A stretch of DNA of 64,000 bases from Emydura subglobosa. Lineage: Eukaryota; Chordata; Testudines; Chelidae. Location: the NCBI GenBank assembly GCA_007922225.1, contig ML679956.1, positions 20,648,689 to 20,712,688 of the forward strand, read 5' to 3'. This document shows, in pieces, positions 1 through 10,093 of this stretch. Numbering within the stretch: position 1 is the first letter of the stretch; the number at the start of each line of letters is the position of its first letter. The notes beneath the pieces were generated by a model. That model saw only the letters and a program-made list of their open reading frames with translations, ran no database searches and was not told where the DNA came from. The translations under genes were made by a program, and so were the position numbers.

Positions 1-226
1 CATAACGTAACTAGCGTATCTCATGTCAACGTATTTATGGCTACGCAGTGTGGCGTCTTCACGACACTACGTCAACGAGAGAGTATCTCCCATCGACGCT
101 ACCTTCCACCTTTCGGGGAGGTGGACTAATTCAGTTGATGGGAGAGTGGTCTCCCATCAACTGAGCAGGTCTGTGTAGATGCCGCTGCATTGATGCCTGC
201 CACCGCAGCAGTGTAGACATGTCCTT
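1..226. mobile_element. MITE (non-autonomous DNA transposon), truncated by window edge
   Basis: The right end carries GTGTAGACATG, a terminus shared by several MITEs in this window. The internal text (gcgtatctc..gtcaac, tggcgtc..) resembles the MITE at 9,796-10,093, so the two look like one family. The left part lies outside the window. There is no coding capacity. Confidence 0.6.
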
Positions 227-1015
227 GGTCTATTCTCAGTTACTCTGGTACAAATTCAAAGTGACTCTAGACCCTGGGGTCCATAGTATCATCATACAAC
301 CATATCAAACTCAGAGGTGAGGATTTTTCCATTTTGTCTACAGATCTTTCCCCCCAGGGCTAGAGCCTGAGTGAAGACTATCACAATACTATGCTTCCCG
401 CCACCCCTTCCACTGTGAGAGTCCTGTAGGATTTAGAAGGGATTGAGGCCCTGAGTGAGGAGAGCATCTCTTATAGGACAGCACTTTACACATGCTTAAC
501 TTAAAGTATGTGCTTAAGTGCTTTCCCAAAGTGAGACCTAAACCAGTACGGTTCCGTAGACATTATTCTAAAAACTTATACATTTAAACAGGAAGTAAAC
601 ACTGTAGGCTTCTTAAACCATTCAAGAGCATGGATACAATTTTCTTTTAAGTGGTTTTAAAGTTGATTTTTTAAAACCTATCAAACGGGCAAATACTATA
701 GGGATTTCTACAAGGGCCCGCTCCCTGGATGCTGCCTCAGGTGCTATTTCTGGAGAATGGGAGAAGGTAAAACATGAAACATTAAAAACATGAATTAACT
801 TTTTCAAAATATGTACACATGGCATCCAGTTCTGAATGTCTAGTCTGGGGCGTGGCTTAACTTAGGCTGTCCAAATCAGTATTCAGCCATTAAAACACCT
901 GTATTAGGTTCCTAATGTAGAAGCTAATTAGAGTGTCAAATTTGAACACAGGCACCATAATTTAGGTATAAAGCCTGGGACTAAACTAGAAAATTAGGTT
1001 TGTTAACTATAGCAG
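227..1015. other. Intergenic, no gene seen
   Basis: AT-rich intergenic DNA. A weak palindromic tract near 480-530 (gcttaacttaaag..tgcttaagtgcttt) resembles short fold-back repeats common in sauropsid genomes. The only open frames are short and show no protein-like composition. I see no gene. Confidence 0.5.
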
Positions 1016-1019
1016 TCAG

Positions 1020-1119
1020 GGGTGTGAAAAATCCACACCGCAGAGTACTGTTGTTAGGTTAGCCTAAGTCCCCGTGTACACAACGCTAGGTCAACAAAAG
1101 TATTCTTCCATTGTCCTAG
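1020..1119. mobile_element. Left half of a MITE split by Harbinger copy 1
   Basis: The stretch runs from the ggtgtgaaaaatccacacc palindrome to ttcttccattgtcctag. It resumes at 4,731 after the Harbinger insertion, where ttactgcctcg..gaggtggattacc continues what I recognise as the same turtle-type MITE. Its two halves are separated by 3.6 kb of younger transposon, which gives the insertion order directly. Confidence 0.6.
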
Positions 1120-1506
1120 GCCTGGTCTACACTGGCAACTTAGGTTGACTTAAACTCCCTTAATTCAATTTAATTACACCCACGTATACACTGGCTCCAC
1201 TGTTAATTCGAATTAAGGTGCCTGTAAAATCGACTTAATAAGACAACCTCTGCAAGTGGCGTAGCTCCTAATTCGAATTTGTTAAGTCGACTTAGTGTCA
1301 GTGTAGACGCAAAGGAACTTAATTCAAATTAATTGACCTCCGGAATGTATCCACAATGCCCCGTTTTGACCATTCTGGACAGTCACGCTATGCTGCTCAG
1401 TGGTCATGCTAGCAGGAAAAGTCCCCTCCACTCAAGCCCCAAGAAGATTTGAATTTTCATTTCCTGTGCAGCCAGCATGGAGAAAGCTTTGCCACTGTTC
1501 TCCACA

Positions 1507-3001
1507 TGGCTACTGCAAAGCCCAAACATGCTCCAGCATGGAGTCGACCAGAGGTCTTAGACCTCATTGGGCTGTGGGGAGAGGAGTCCATTCTGGCTCA
1601 GCTCAGAGCCAGCGAAAGGAATCTGGACATTTATGGGAAGATATCACAGGGCATGCTGGAGAAGGGACACTAGCTGGACGCTCAGAAGTGCCAAGTGAAG
1701 ATCAAGGAGCTGCACCAGTCCTATCAGAAAGCCAGGGAAGGTAACAGCCACCCTGGCTCCTGTCCCAAAACATTCAGGTTCTATGAGGAGCTGCATGCAA
1801 TTTTTGGTGGCAATCCCACCATGCTGCCTCCCCACAGCATTGAAACCTCCGCTAGTTCACAGTCCATGATCAATGGGGGACTCCTTGGATGAGGAGGAGG
1901 AAGCTGTGGAGAGCAGGGTGCAGGAGAGCAGGGTGTCCGTTCTCCCAGAAAGTCAGGATTTATTCCTGACCCCCAAGCAGTCCACCGGCACACAGGACAG
2001 CACAAATGATCCCGGGGAAGGCACATCTGGTGAGTTTTCTTGCTTATTAGCATTTCTGTCCTTGTACATTTGGTGCAGGGGTGGGGGGGCACGAAGGGGA
2101 TCTCAGGCGGTTCGTTGACTGTACTGGGTGGTTACCCAGGAATCAGTTTTTTTATGTGATGAGAAATGTTATGTTTATCCTCAGTTGATATCACATGGAA
2201 AATTTATTGTATGTAATCTCTTATCCCTCGAAAAACTTTTCAGGGGAGGGCTGCCTTGTTCTTCCCTCCACGGTAGGATTCTTCTCTGCTATCAAGATAG
2301 CCAGCATCATGGCTTCATGTGTTTTAAGCATAGTCCCCCCTCTCTCCCCACACCACACCATCCACAGTTCCTTTCTGTAAGGGTTTGAAATACAAGCAGA
2401 GATTCCCCCACCACCGCCACGCCGTCCGTCCGCAGTTCCTCTCTGTAAGGGTTTAAAATACAAGCAGAGAGAGGGAATCCTTTGCTACATTGTATCATGG
2501 GATCATTATCTAAACAGTTACATTTGTATCATTTTCTTCACTATGCTAGCTGTGGCTACCTTGTTATTTTTCTTTCATTCTGTAGACACCTCAGCAGTGG
2601 ACCGACCCTTAAGAAGTGCTGCGGACAGACTGTCTCAGATTAGACAAAGGGGAAAAAAAAGCAGAGATGACATGTTTGCGGAGATCGTGAACGCCTCAGC
2701 AGCCGCAGAGACAAAACAAAGAGCAAGGTGGCTGACCTTGTCCCATAACATGGGACTAATGCAGGACCATGATCGTAGCACCACACAGGAGATGCTGCGA
2801 CTCCTGCGGAATCAGGCAGACATGCTCCAGCATCTTGTGGACCTTCATGAGGAGCGGCGGCAGGACAGAGTCCCGCTGCAGTCCCTCCATAATGCTCCTC
2901 AACCGAGGGCTATGCTGCCCTCTCCCTCCCCAGACCCAAGAGGTCTCAGAGGAGATTGGCCAGGATGCAGTAGGTGCTCTCCTCCACCCCAGTGGAGGTG
3001 A
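1507..3001 (+). pseudogene. Myb/SANT-like DNA-binding protein of Harbinger copy 1 (broken in exon 1)
   Basis: Two-exon gene. Exon 1 runs from ATG 1507 (MATAKPK..) to about 2029 before a GTGAGT donor. Exon 2 begins at 2586 after TTCTGTAG and is open to the stop at 2999-3001. The N-terminal part is a Myb/SANT or trihelix-like domain (AWSRPEVLDLIGLW, then ERNLDIYGKIS). Such proteins act as DNA-binding partners of the Harbinger transposase in known systems. Here exon 1 has an in-frame TAG at 1671-1673 and a frame change near 1,865-1,880, ahead of the acidic SLDEEEEAVES stretch. Exon 2, about 138 codons, is undamaged and is longer than the frameshifted exon 2 of copy 2. Predicted gene models of this type in turtles are often named ZSCAN29-like. 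Confidence 0.75.
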
Positions 3002-3240
3002 GCAGAAAGCTGTGGCAGCCACACTGACTGATGGCCAGCAAGCTACCACCCTACCCCTGGAGACAGTGAATGAACAGATATCGAAGGGGGATGCGGTGTG
3101 GGGGGGGATCATCAAAGGCAAACAACATACAGGAACAGAAATCACTCCTGCATCTCATTGCAGAACCTGGTTTTCAAAGCTTCCCTAATGCAAAGCACTC
3201 CACGATTAGCTCTCAGCGTACTGCTGGCATCTGGCTGCTC

Positions 3241-4404
3241 TTAATTGGCGGCCAGTCTTTCTGCCTCCACAGCCCAACCCTGGAGGAACCTCTCACCCTT
3301 CGCTTCACATACATTATGAAGAACACAGAAAGCAGATATCACAGAAGGGAGGTTCTTCTCAGTTATGTCCAGCCTAGTGAGGAGACTCCTCCATCTGCCC
3401 TTTAGACGCCCAAAGGCACATTCTACAACCATTCTGCAACTGCTTAACTTCTTATTAAAACACTCCTTGTCACTGTCAAGGTGATCAGTGTACGGCTTCA
3501 TTAGTCAAGGGAGCAAGGGGTAAGCAGGATCCCCCAGGATCACTATGGGCATTTCCACACCCCAGATGTGAATTTTTTGGTCAGGGAAGAAAGTGCCCAC
3601 CTGCATCTTAGAGAACAGCCCCAAGTTACAAAATACATGCGTCATGTACCTTCCAGACCACCCCACATTAATGTCTGTGAAATGACCCCTGTGATCCACA
3701 AGCCCCTGCAGGACCATGGAAAAGTACCCCTTGCGGTTTATGTACTCAGTCACCAGATGTGCAGGCGCTAAGATGGGAATGTGCATCCCATCAATGCCCC
3801 TCCCCCCCCCCCAGTTTGGGAAGCCCATCGTGGCAAACTCCTCCACTATGTCCTGCACATTTCCCAAAGTCACTACCCTTTGTAGCAGAAGTCTATTGAT
3901 GGCACTGCACACTTGATTCATGGCTATGCCCACTGTAGATTTACTGACTCCAAATTGATTGTCAAGTGAGCAGTAACAATCAGTGGTTGCCAGCTTCCAG
4001 AGAGCGATGGTGAATCTGTTCTCCACTGTCATAGTTTGTCTCAAGCGAGTGTTCACGCATTTTAGGGATGGTGCCAGCTCCGAGCACAGTTCCAGGAAAG
4101 TTGCCTTTCACATATAAAAGTTTTGCAGCCACTGATCATCATCACACAGTTGCATAACGATGCGGTCCCACCAGTCTGTGCTTGTTTCCCTGCACCAGAA
4201 ACTGTGCTCCAGGGACTGCAGATGACACTTTACAGCCTGTAGCAATCGGGAATTGTTCTGCTTGATATCTTGTAGCAGGACAGCCTCGGTGGCATAGGTG
4301 TAGTATCTGCTTTGCCTTCTTGCCCTATTTCTAAAGTACTCCATGATAAGCCACGATGTACTTGTCATGCTCACATAAATAGTGCAGAGTTGAGCTGGCT
4401 CCAA
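3241..4404 (-). pseudogene. HARBI1-like DDE transposase of Harbinger copy 1 (broken)
   Basis: One reading frame on the minus strand is interrupted by TGA at 4108-4110 and TGA at 3505-3507. Order from the N-terminus: helix-turn-helix-like region (FGVSKSTVGIAMNQVC), first catalytic Asp in GIDGMHIPI, VILGDPAYPLLP, and VVECAFGRLKGRWR with the catalytic Glu region. Copy 2 reads W where the 3505 stop lies and R where the 4108 stop lies. The segment after GWSG reads RYMTHVF, whereas copy 2 reads KVHDTCIF, so the HD acidic residue has been lost through small indels. This copy therefore lacks an active-site residue as well as an open frame. Confidence 0.8.
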
Positions 4405-4730
4405 GTCTCTGCAGCAATGGCGATCGCGGAGAGTAAAAAAACCGGCGCAAAAATCCTTTTCCTGTTTGTTTGGGGGGGAAGGGGAGGAGAAGCAACGTTG
4501 CGTCCTGGGACAAAGATACTCATCCCAATAGCCACCATGGCTAGCTGCACTGTGGGATAGCTACCCACATTGCACTGCTTTCTAATTCAAATTAAGGCTG
4601 GCCAGTGTGAACGCAAGAGACCAGCACAAACAGCGTAGTGTGTACGCTCTGCTGCGATTTCTAAAAATCGGCTGCTGAAAGTCGAATTAAACAAAGTCGA
4701 ATTAATGCGGCAGTGTAGACATAGACCTAG

Positions 4731-4863
4731 TTACTGCCTCGTGGGGAGGTGGATTACCTACACTCACGGGAGAACGCCTCCCCTCAGGATAGGTAGCATA
4801 TACACTGAAGCGCTACAGTGACACAGCTGTGCTGTTGTAACATTTTAAGTTTAGATAAACCCT
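4731..4863. mobile_element. Right half of the MITE split by Harbinger copy 1
   Basis: Continues from 1,119 in the same MITE: ttactgcctcg, gaggtggattacct, the inverted acgggagaacgcct tract, then cgctacagtgacacagctg and a terminal motif near gtttagataaaccc, a decayed form of the usual gtgtagacaagccc end. Confidence 0.6.
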
Positions 4864-5982
4864 TAATATAAAAATTATGTTCTGACTATTAAGTTATCAC
4901 TTCAACCTCCCAATGCCACTTCAGAGAACCACCGTACTCGTCACATGCTATACTGTTTTAAATTCTGGGAATACTTTTCGACACTGGAAATGGAAGTGTT
5001 TGATTAATTTGTGCGTATGTGTATGTGTTCTCTTGTGAACTATTCAAGTGTTGAGTTTAATTGAGCTACAGCTGGTGCTAACTGCATACGCAGAGAGTAG
5101 GGATTTACTGACTGATTGACTGTCTCTACCTTTTAACCTGGATGAAGATGTGTGCAGTAAGAGGTGACATTTGCTGATGATACAAAATCATGTGGAGGGT
5201 AGTATGAAGGAGGAGGGTAATAAATTGAATAGATTTAAAAGCATGAGAAATCAGATGGCTTATGTAGAATGAAGGAAGGTAGGCACACCAGTTAAATTAT
5301 ATTAAATCAAAGATTTTATCCATAAATCTCCAATTCAAGTTGAACAGAGTGAAGGAGACAGAACAAACAAGCATTAATATTCCAATGACAATGCAAGCCT
5401 TCTTTGGAGAGCCAGAATAAATTAAAGCCTCTCACTTTTAAAGCCCTCCAGAAGACAAGAACTTAGTTCCATAGACACCATACCCAGTCACAGCTGTTCA
5501 AGTAACAGTAGACAGAGAGGGGTGGGAGAAAGTGGGAATGGCCAAAGTTATAAAAATAGAAAAGAATTAAAAACCAGACTACAGAAGGAAGCAGGAAAAT
5601 GGTTTTGATCTTTCAAAAAAAATTAGAAAGGATTAAAAAGTGTCATGTTGGATCTCTTTCTTTCTGCTTACCCTCACGCCCCCCTCCGCATATATAGAGG
5701 TTGGCAACACTGGCATGGAGAAGGGGTTCTGTTTCCCAGACACAGGGTCAGATTCTTCTCCCCTTACTCATGTTGAGTAGTTATTACCCAAGAAACCAGT
5801 CAGGGAATAAAGCACTGCTTAACATGAGCAGGGAGGATAGGATCAAACCCTCAAAGGGCTTTCTCCTCTGCAGGGGAGAAAGAGTAAAAGGAAGTAGAGA
5901 GGTCTTCAATCTAGTAGACATAGGGATAACAAAATCCTGTGGCTGGTAGCTGAAGTGAGAGAAATGCCAACTAGAAATAAGA
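4864..5982. other. Intergenic spacer between the two Harbinger copies
   Basis: AT-rich, apparently unique sequence. The longest open frame (5,701-5,949) has no recognisable motif or splice context. I see no gene and no clear repeat. Confidence 0.5.
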
Positions 5983-6376
5983 GCCTGGTCTACACTGGTG
6001 ATGTAGGTCGAGGTAAGTTAGTCACTTATGTTGACCTACATACACCTGTGTCTACACTGGCACCACTGTTAATTCGAATTAAATCGCCTCAAAAATCGAC
6101 TCAATAAGACCATCTCTGCAAGTGGTGTAGCACCTGAATCGAATGTGTTAATTCGATTTAGTGTCAGTGTAGACACAACTTCACTTAAATCGAATTTATT
6201 GGCCTCTGGGAGGTATCCCACAATGCCGGGTTTTGACCGCTCTGGACAGTCACGCTGTGCTGCTCTGTGGTCATGCTAGCAGGAAAAGTCCCCTCCACTC
6301 AAGCCCCGGGAAGATTTGAATTTTCATTTCCTGCGCTTGCTGCCAGTGTGGAGAGAGCTTTGTCATTGTTCTCCAC

Positions 6377-7626
6377 ATGGCTACTGCAAAGCCCAAATGT
6401 GCTCCAGCATGGAGTCGACCAGAGGTCTTAGATCTCATCGGGCTATGGGGTAAGGAGTCCGTTCTGGCTCAGCTCAGAGCCAACGAAAGGAATCTGGACA
6501 TTTATGGGAAGATATCCCAGGGCATGCTGGAGAAGGGACACAAGAAGGACGTGCAGCAGTGCCAAGTGAAGATCAAGGAGTTGCGTCAGTCATATCAGAA
6601 AGCCAGGGAAGCTAACAGCCGTTCTGGCCCCTCGCCCAAAACATGCTGCTTCTATGATGAGGTGCGTGCAATTCTCTTTGGCGATCCCACCACGGTGCCT
6701 CCTCGCAGCATCGATACCTCCGCTAGGTCACAGTCCATGGACAATGATGAGGAATCCATGGACGAGGAGGAGGAGGAGACTGAGGAGAGCAGGGTGCAGG
6801 AGAGCGGGGTGTCCGTTCTCCCTGAAAGTCAGGACATATTCCTGACCCCAGAGCAGTCCAGCAGCACACAGAACAGCACTAATGATCCTGTGGAAGGCAC
6901 ATCTAGTGAGTTTTTTTTCTTCTTAGAAGTTCTGTCCTTTTACAATGGCTGTGGGGGGGAGGGGGGGCATGAAGGGGATTTCAGGTGTTTCAGTGACTGT
7001 ACTGGGAGGTTACCCAGGGAACAGTTTACTTATGTGATGAGAAATGCTACGTTTATCATCAGTTGATATCTTCCAGAAACTTTCATGTATGTAATCTGTT
7101 ATCCTTCGCAAAAGTTTTCAGGAGAGGGCTGCCTTGTTCCTCCCTCCACAGTAGGATACTTTGCTGCAATCAAGGGAGCCTGCATCATGGCGGAACAGTG
7201 CTGGTACCCCGCTGCGTCCAGCAAATCTTTGTTTTAAGCAGAGACCTCCCCCCCACCCCCTCCCGCTCTCCGCAGTTCCTCTCTGTAAGGGTTTAAAATA
7301 CCAACAGAGACCCCCCCACCACCACCACCACCATGCTGTCCTCAGATCCTCTCTGTATGGGCACAGCGAGCAGACCCTTCTGGGACATCAGGAATGAGGC
7401 TCTGTGTTTGTCCTGTGCACTGCATGGAGATTATTGTCTACATTGTTGCAGTTGTATCATTTTCTTCACTCTACTAACAGTGGCTACCTTGTTATTTTAT
7501 TTTATTTTTTTTCATTCTGTAGACACCTCAGCCTTGGCCCCACCCTCAAGAAATGCTGCGGAAAGACTATCGCAGATTAAAAAGAGGAAAACAAAACAAG
7601 AGATGACATGTTTGGTGAGCTCATGA
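6377..7626 (+). pseudogene. Myb/SANT-like DNA-binding protein of Harbinger copy 2 (exon 1 intact, exon 2 frameshifted)
   Basis: Exon 1 runs from ATG 6377 to 6905 and is fully open. It encodes a Myb/SANT-like domain (residues about 8-90, starting APAWSRPEVLDLIGLWGKES) followed by an acidic low-complexity run. The donor is GTGAGT at 6906. Exon 2 starts at 7523 after TTCTGTAG, and the splice keeps frame (..EGTS, N, TSALAPPSRN..). In exon 2 a net one-base loss relative to copy 1, around 7,585-7,605, shifts the frame and causes termination at 7624-7626. Copy 1 continues for about another 100 codons beyond this point. The gene is a mirror of copy 1: the DNA-binding exon survives and the C-terminal exon is lost. 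Confidence 0.75.
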
Positions 7627-8264
7627 ACGCCTCAGCGGCTGCAGAGACAGAGCAAAGAGCGTGGCGGCTGACCTTGTCCCAGAATATGGACATGGACAGG
7701 GAGACTCTCAGAGAATGATGGAGCATGATCGCAGTACCACAGGAGACATGCTCTGGTTTGTGGAGTTTCAGGAGGAGCAGAGAAAGGACAAAGTCATGCT
7801 GCAGCCCCTCCATAATACTCCTTAACCGAGGAATTTGATGCCCGCCCCCTCCCCGGCACCCAGCCGGTCTCTGAGGAGACTGGCCCGGCTGCAGTACGTG
7901 CTCCGGTGGAGGTGAGCAGAAAGCAGCAGCGGCCACGCTGTCAGCTGGCCAGCAAGGTACCACGCTACCCCTTGAGACACTGAATGAACACTCCCCCCTC
8001 TTCCCCCATGACTTGAATGTTCTTCAAGAACTTGAAGTTAAGCATCATTTCTACACGTTTCTTTATTAAATCATATCTTGTTCTGGAGGGATTTGGCGGG
8101 TACAGATATTGATGGGGGTGGCGGGAAGTGGGTTCACCAAAGGCAAACAACATACAGGAACAGAAATCACTCCTGCATCTCATTGCAGAACCTGGTTTTC
8201 AAAGCTTCCTAATGCAAAGCACTCCACGATTAGCTCTCAGTGTAGTGCTGGCATCTGGCTGCTC

Positions 8265-9471
8265 TTAATTGGCGGCCAGTCTTTCTGCCTCCACAGCCCA
8301 ACCCTGGGGGAACCTTTCACCCTTCACTTCACACACATTATGAAGAACACAGCACACAGATATCACCAAAGGGAGGTTCTTCTCAATCATGTCCAGCCTA
8401 GTGAGGAGACTCCTCCATCTGCCCTTTAAATGCCCAAAGGCACATTCTACAACCATTCTGCAACTGCTTAACCTCTTATTAAAACACTCCTTGTCGCTGT
8501 CAAGGTGACCGGTGTACAGCTTCATTAGCCAAGGGAGCAAGGGGTAAGCAGGATCCCCCAGGATCACTATTGGCATTTCCACACCCCCAATTTGAATTTT
8601 TTTGGTCTGGGAAAAAAGTGCCCGCCTGCCTGTTAGAGAACATCCCCGAATTCCGAAATATGCACGTGTCATGCACCTTTCCAGACCACCCCACATAGAT
8701 GTTGGTGAAACGACCCCTGTGAACCACAAGCCCCTTCAGGACCATGGAAAAGTAGCCCTTGCGGTTTATGTACTCGGTCGCTAGGTGGGTAGGCGCTACA
8801 ATAGGGATGTGCGTCCCATCAATGGCCCCCCCACAGTTTGGGAACCCCATCGTTGCAAACCCCTCCATTATGTCCTGCACATTTCCCAAAGTCACTATCC
8901 TTCATAGAAGAAGTTTATTGATGGCCTTGCATACTTGAATCACAGCAGTGCCCACTGTACATTTACTGATTCCGAATTGATTCCCAACCGAGTGGTAACA
9001 ATCTGGGGTTGCCAGCTTCCACAGAACGATGGTGACTCTCTTCTCCATCATCAGAGTTTGTCTCAAGCAAGTATTCACACGCTTCAAGGATGGGGCCAGC
9101 TCCAAGCACAGTTCCAGGAAAGTTGCCTTTCGCATACGAAAGTTTTGCAGCCACTGATCATCATCCCACAGCTGCATAACGATGCAGTCCCACCAGTCTG
9201 TGCTTGTTTCCCTGCATCAGAACTGGTGCTCCACAGAATGCAGATGATTCATTACAGCCTGCAGCAATCAGGAATTGTTCTGCTCCATGGCTTGTAGCAG
9301 AGCAGCCTTGGTGGCATCGCTGTTGTGTGTGCTTCGGCTTCTTGCTCTACTTCGAAAATACTCGATGATAAGCCGCGATGTATTTGTCATGCTCACATTA
9401 ATAGTGCAGAGTTGAGCTGGCTCCAAGTCTCTGCAGCAATGGCGAGCGCGGGGCGTAAAAAACCGGCACAA
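8265..9471 (-). pseudogene. HARBI1-like DDE transposase of Harbinger copy 2 (broken)
   Basis: Minus-strand homologue of the copy 1 transposase. It retains NCGGAIDGTHIPI (first Asp), GWSGKVHDTCIF (second acidic site present here), VILGDPAYPLLPWL and VVECAFGHLKGRWR. TGA stops interrupt the frame after EQNNS (about 9,268), after VEHQF (about 9,222) and after NKLLL (8,902). A frameshift around 8,590-8,640 moves the C-terminal third to another frame (continuing to 8,265). Two of the stops match CGA to TGA changes, consistent with methylated-CpG decay. The protein would be a nuclear DNA transposase but is not encodable as it stands. Confidence 0.8.
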
Positions 9472-9795
9472 AAATATTTTTCCTGTTTGTTTGGGGGGGG
9501 GAAGAAAGGAGGGGAAAGCAGCGTTGCATCATGGGATGATGACACTCGTCCCAACAGCCACCACGGCTAGTTGCACTGTGGGATAGCTACCCACATTGCA
9601 CTGCTTTGCAATTCGAATTAATAGTGCTCAGTGTAAACGCAGGAGACCTGCGCAAACAGCGTAGTGTATACACGCTGCTGCAACTTCTAAAAATCGGATG
9701 CTGAAAGTCGACTTAAAGTAAGTCGACTTTACTTGGCAGTGTTACTTCCTCATCTTAAAGGCACCTTCCTTCTGACAGCAGTACTCTCCATGACT

Positions 9796-10093
9796 AAGGC
9801 CTGGTCTACACTTACCATGAAATTCGGTGGCAGTCGACAGGAGATACGCAAGTTACGCAGAGTAACTTGCGTATCTCCTGTCAACTTCCTAAATTCTAAA
9901 TAGCGTGGCGTCCCCACTATGCTGCGTCAAAAAGAAATGCCATCCTGTCAACGCAGCGTTATTCTTTTTTCCGAGAGTGGATTTATTTGATAGACTTCCG
10001 CATCGATTGAGCGGGTCTCCACTGCCGCTCAATCAATCCCAGAGAATCGATCTGGCAGCGCCAAATTTGCTGCTGTAAGTGAAGACATACCTT
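9796..10093. mobile_element. MITE with terminal and internal inverted repeats
   Basis: The left terminus aaggcctggtctacactta pairs with the right terminus gtaagtgaagacatacctt. Near the left end a 20-bp exact palindrome (gacaggagatacgcaagtta and its complement, about 9,838-9,882) flanks a short loop. There is no coding capacity. It resembles the element at 1-226. Confidence 0.7.

Larger units (their letters stand above)
1120..4726 (+). mobile_element. PIF/Harbinger DNA transposon, copy 1
   Basis: The termini are gcctggtctacac on the left and gtgtagacatagac on the right, an imperfect inverted pair flanked by the direct repeat CTAG (1116-1119 and 4727-4730). Inside are the two genes expected of Harbinger elements. 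A Myb/SANT-like protein lies on the plus strand in two exons, and a DDE (HARBI1-like) transposase lies on the minus strand. Both are broken here. The element is closely similar along its length to copy 2 at 5,983-9,742 and lies in the same orientation. The ends were judged by eye, and Harbinger elements usually make 3-bp target duplications, so the exact 4-bp duplication is uncertain. Confidence 0.85.
5983..9742 (+). mobile_element. PIF/Harbinger DNA transposon, copy 2
   Basis: Begins with the same gcctggtctacactgg terminus as copy 1, and carries a subterminal gttaattcgaatt tract and the same internal gene pair. The right end reads ..ttggcagtgt and then diverges, so roughly the last 12-15 bases seen in copy 1 are missing or mutated and no clean target duplication can be assigned. 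Orientation is the same as copy 1, with a 1.26-kb spacer. Both genes are defective but carry different lesions from copy 1. Confidence 0.85.

Noticed and set aside
1507..2029. ZSCAN29 host gene
   Set aside because: Gene-prediction pipelines often give this name to the Myb/SANT-like protein of turtle Harbinger elements. There is no SCAN or zinc-finger region here, and the setting is a transposon.
3241..4404. Host HARBI1 gene
   Set aside because: The sequence is HARBI1-like but lies inside a transposon with inverted termini, has stops, and is present twice in 10 kb. It is a transposon gene, not the single-copy domesticated host gene.
7316..7335. CCA-repeat as a coding repeat
   Set aside because: It lies in the intron of the Harbinger SANT-like gene and is a simple-sequence expansion absent from the spliced product.
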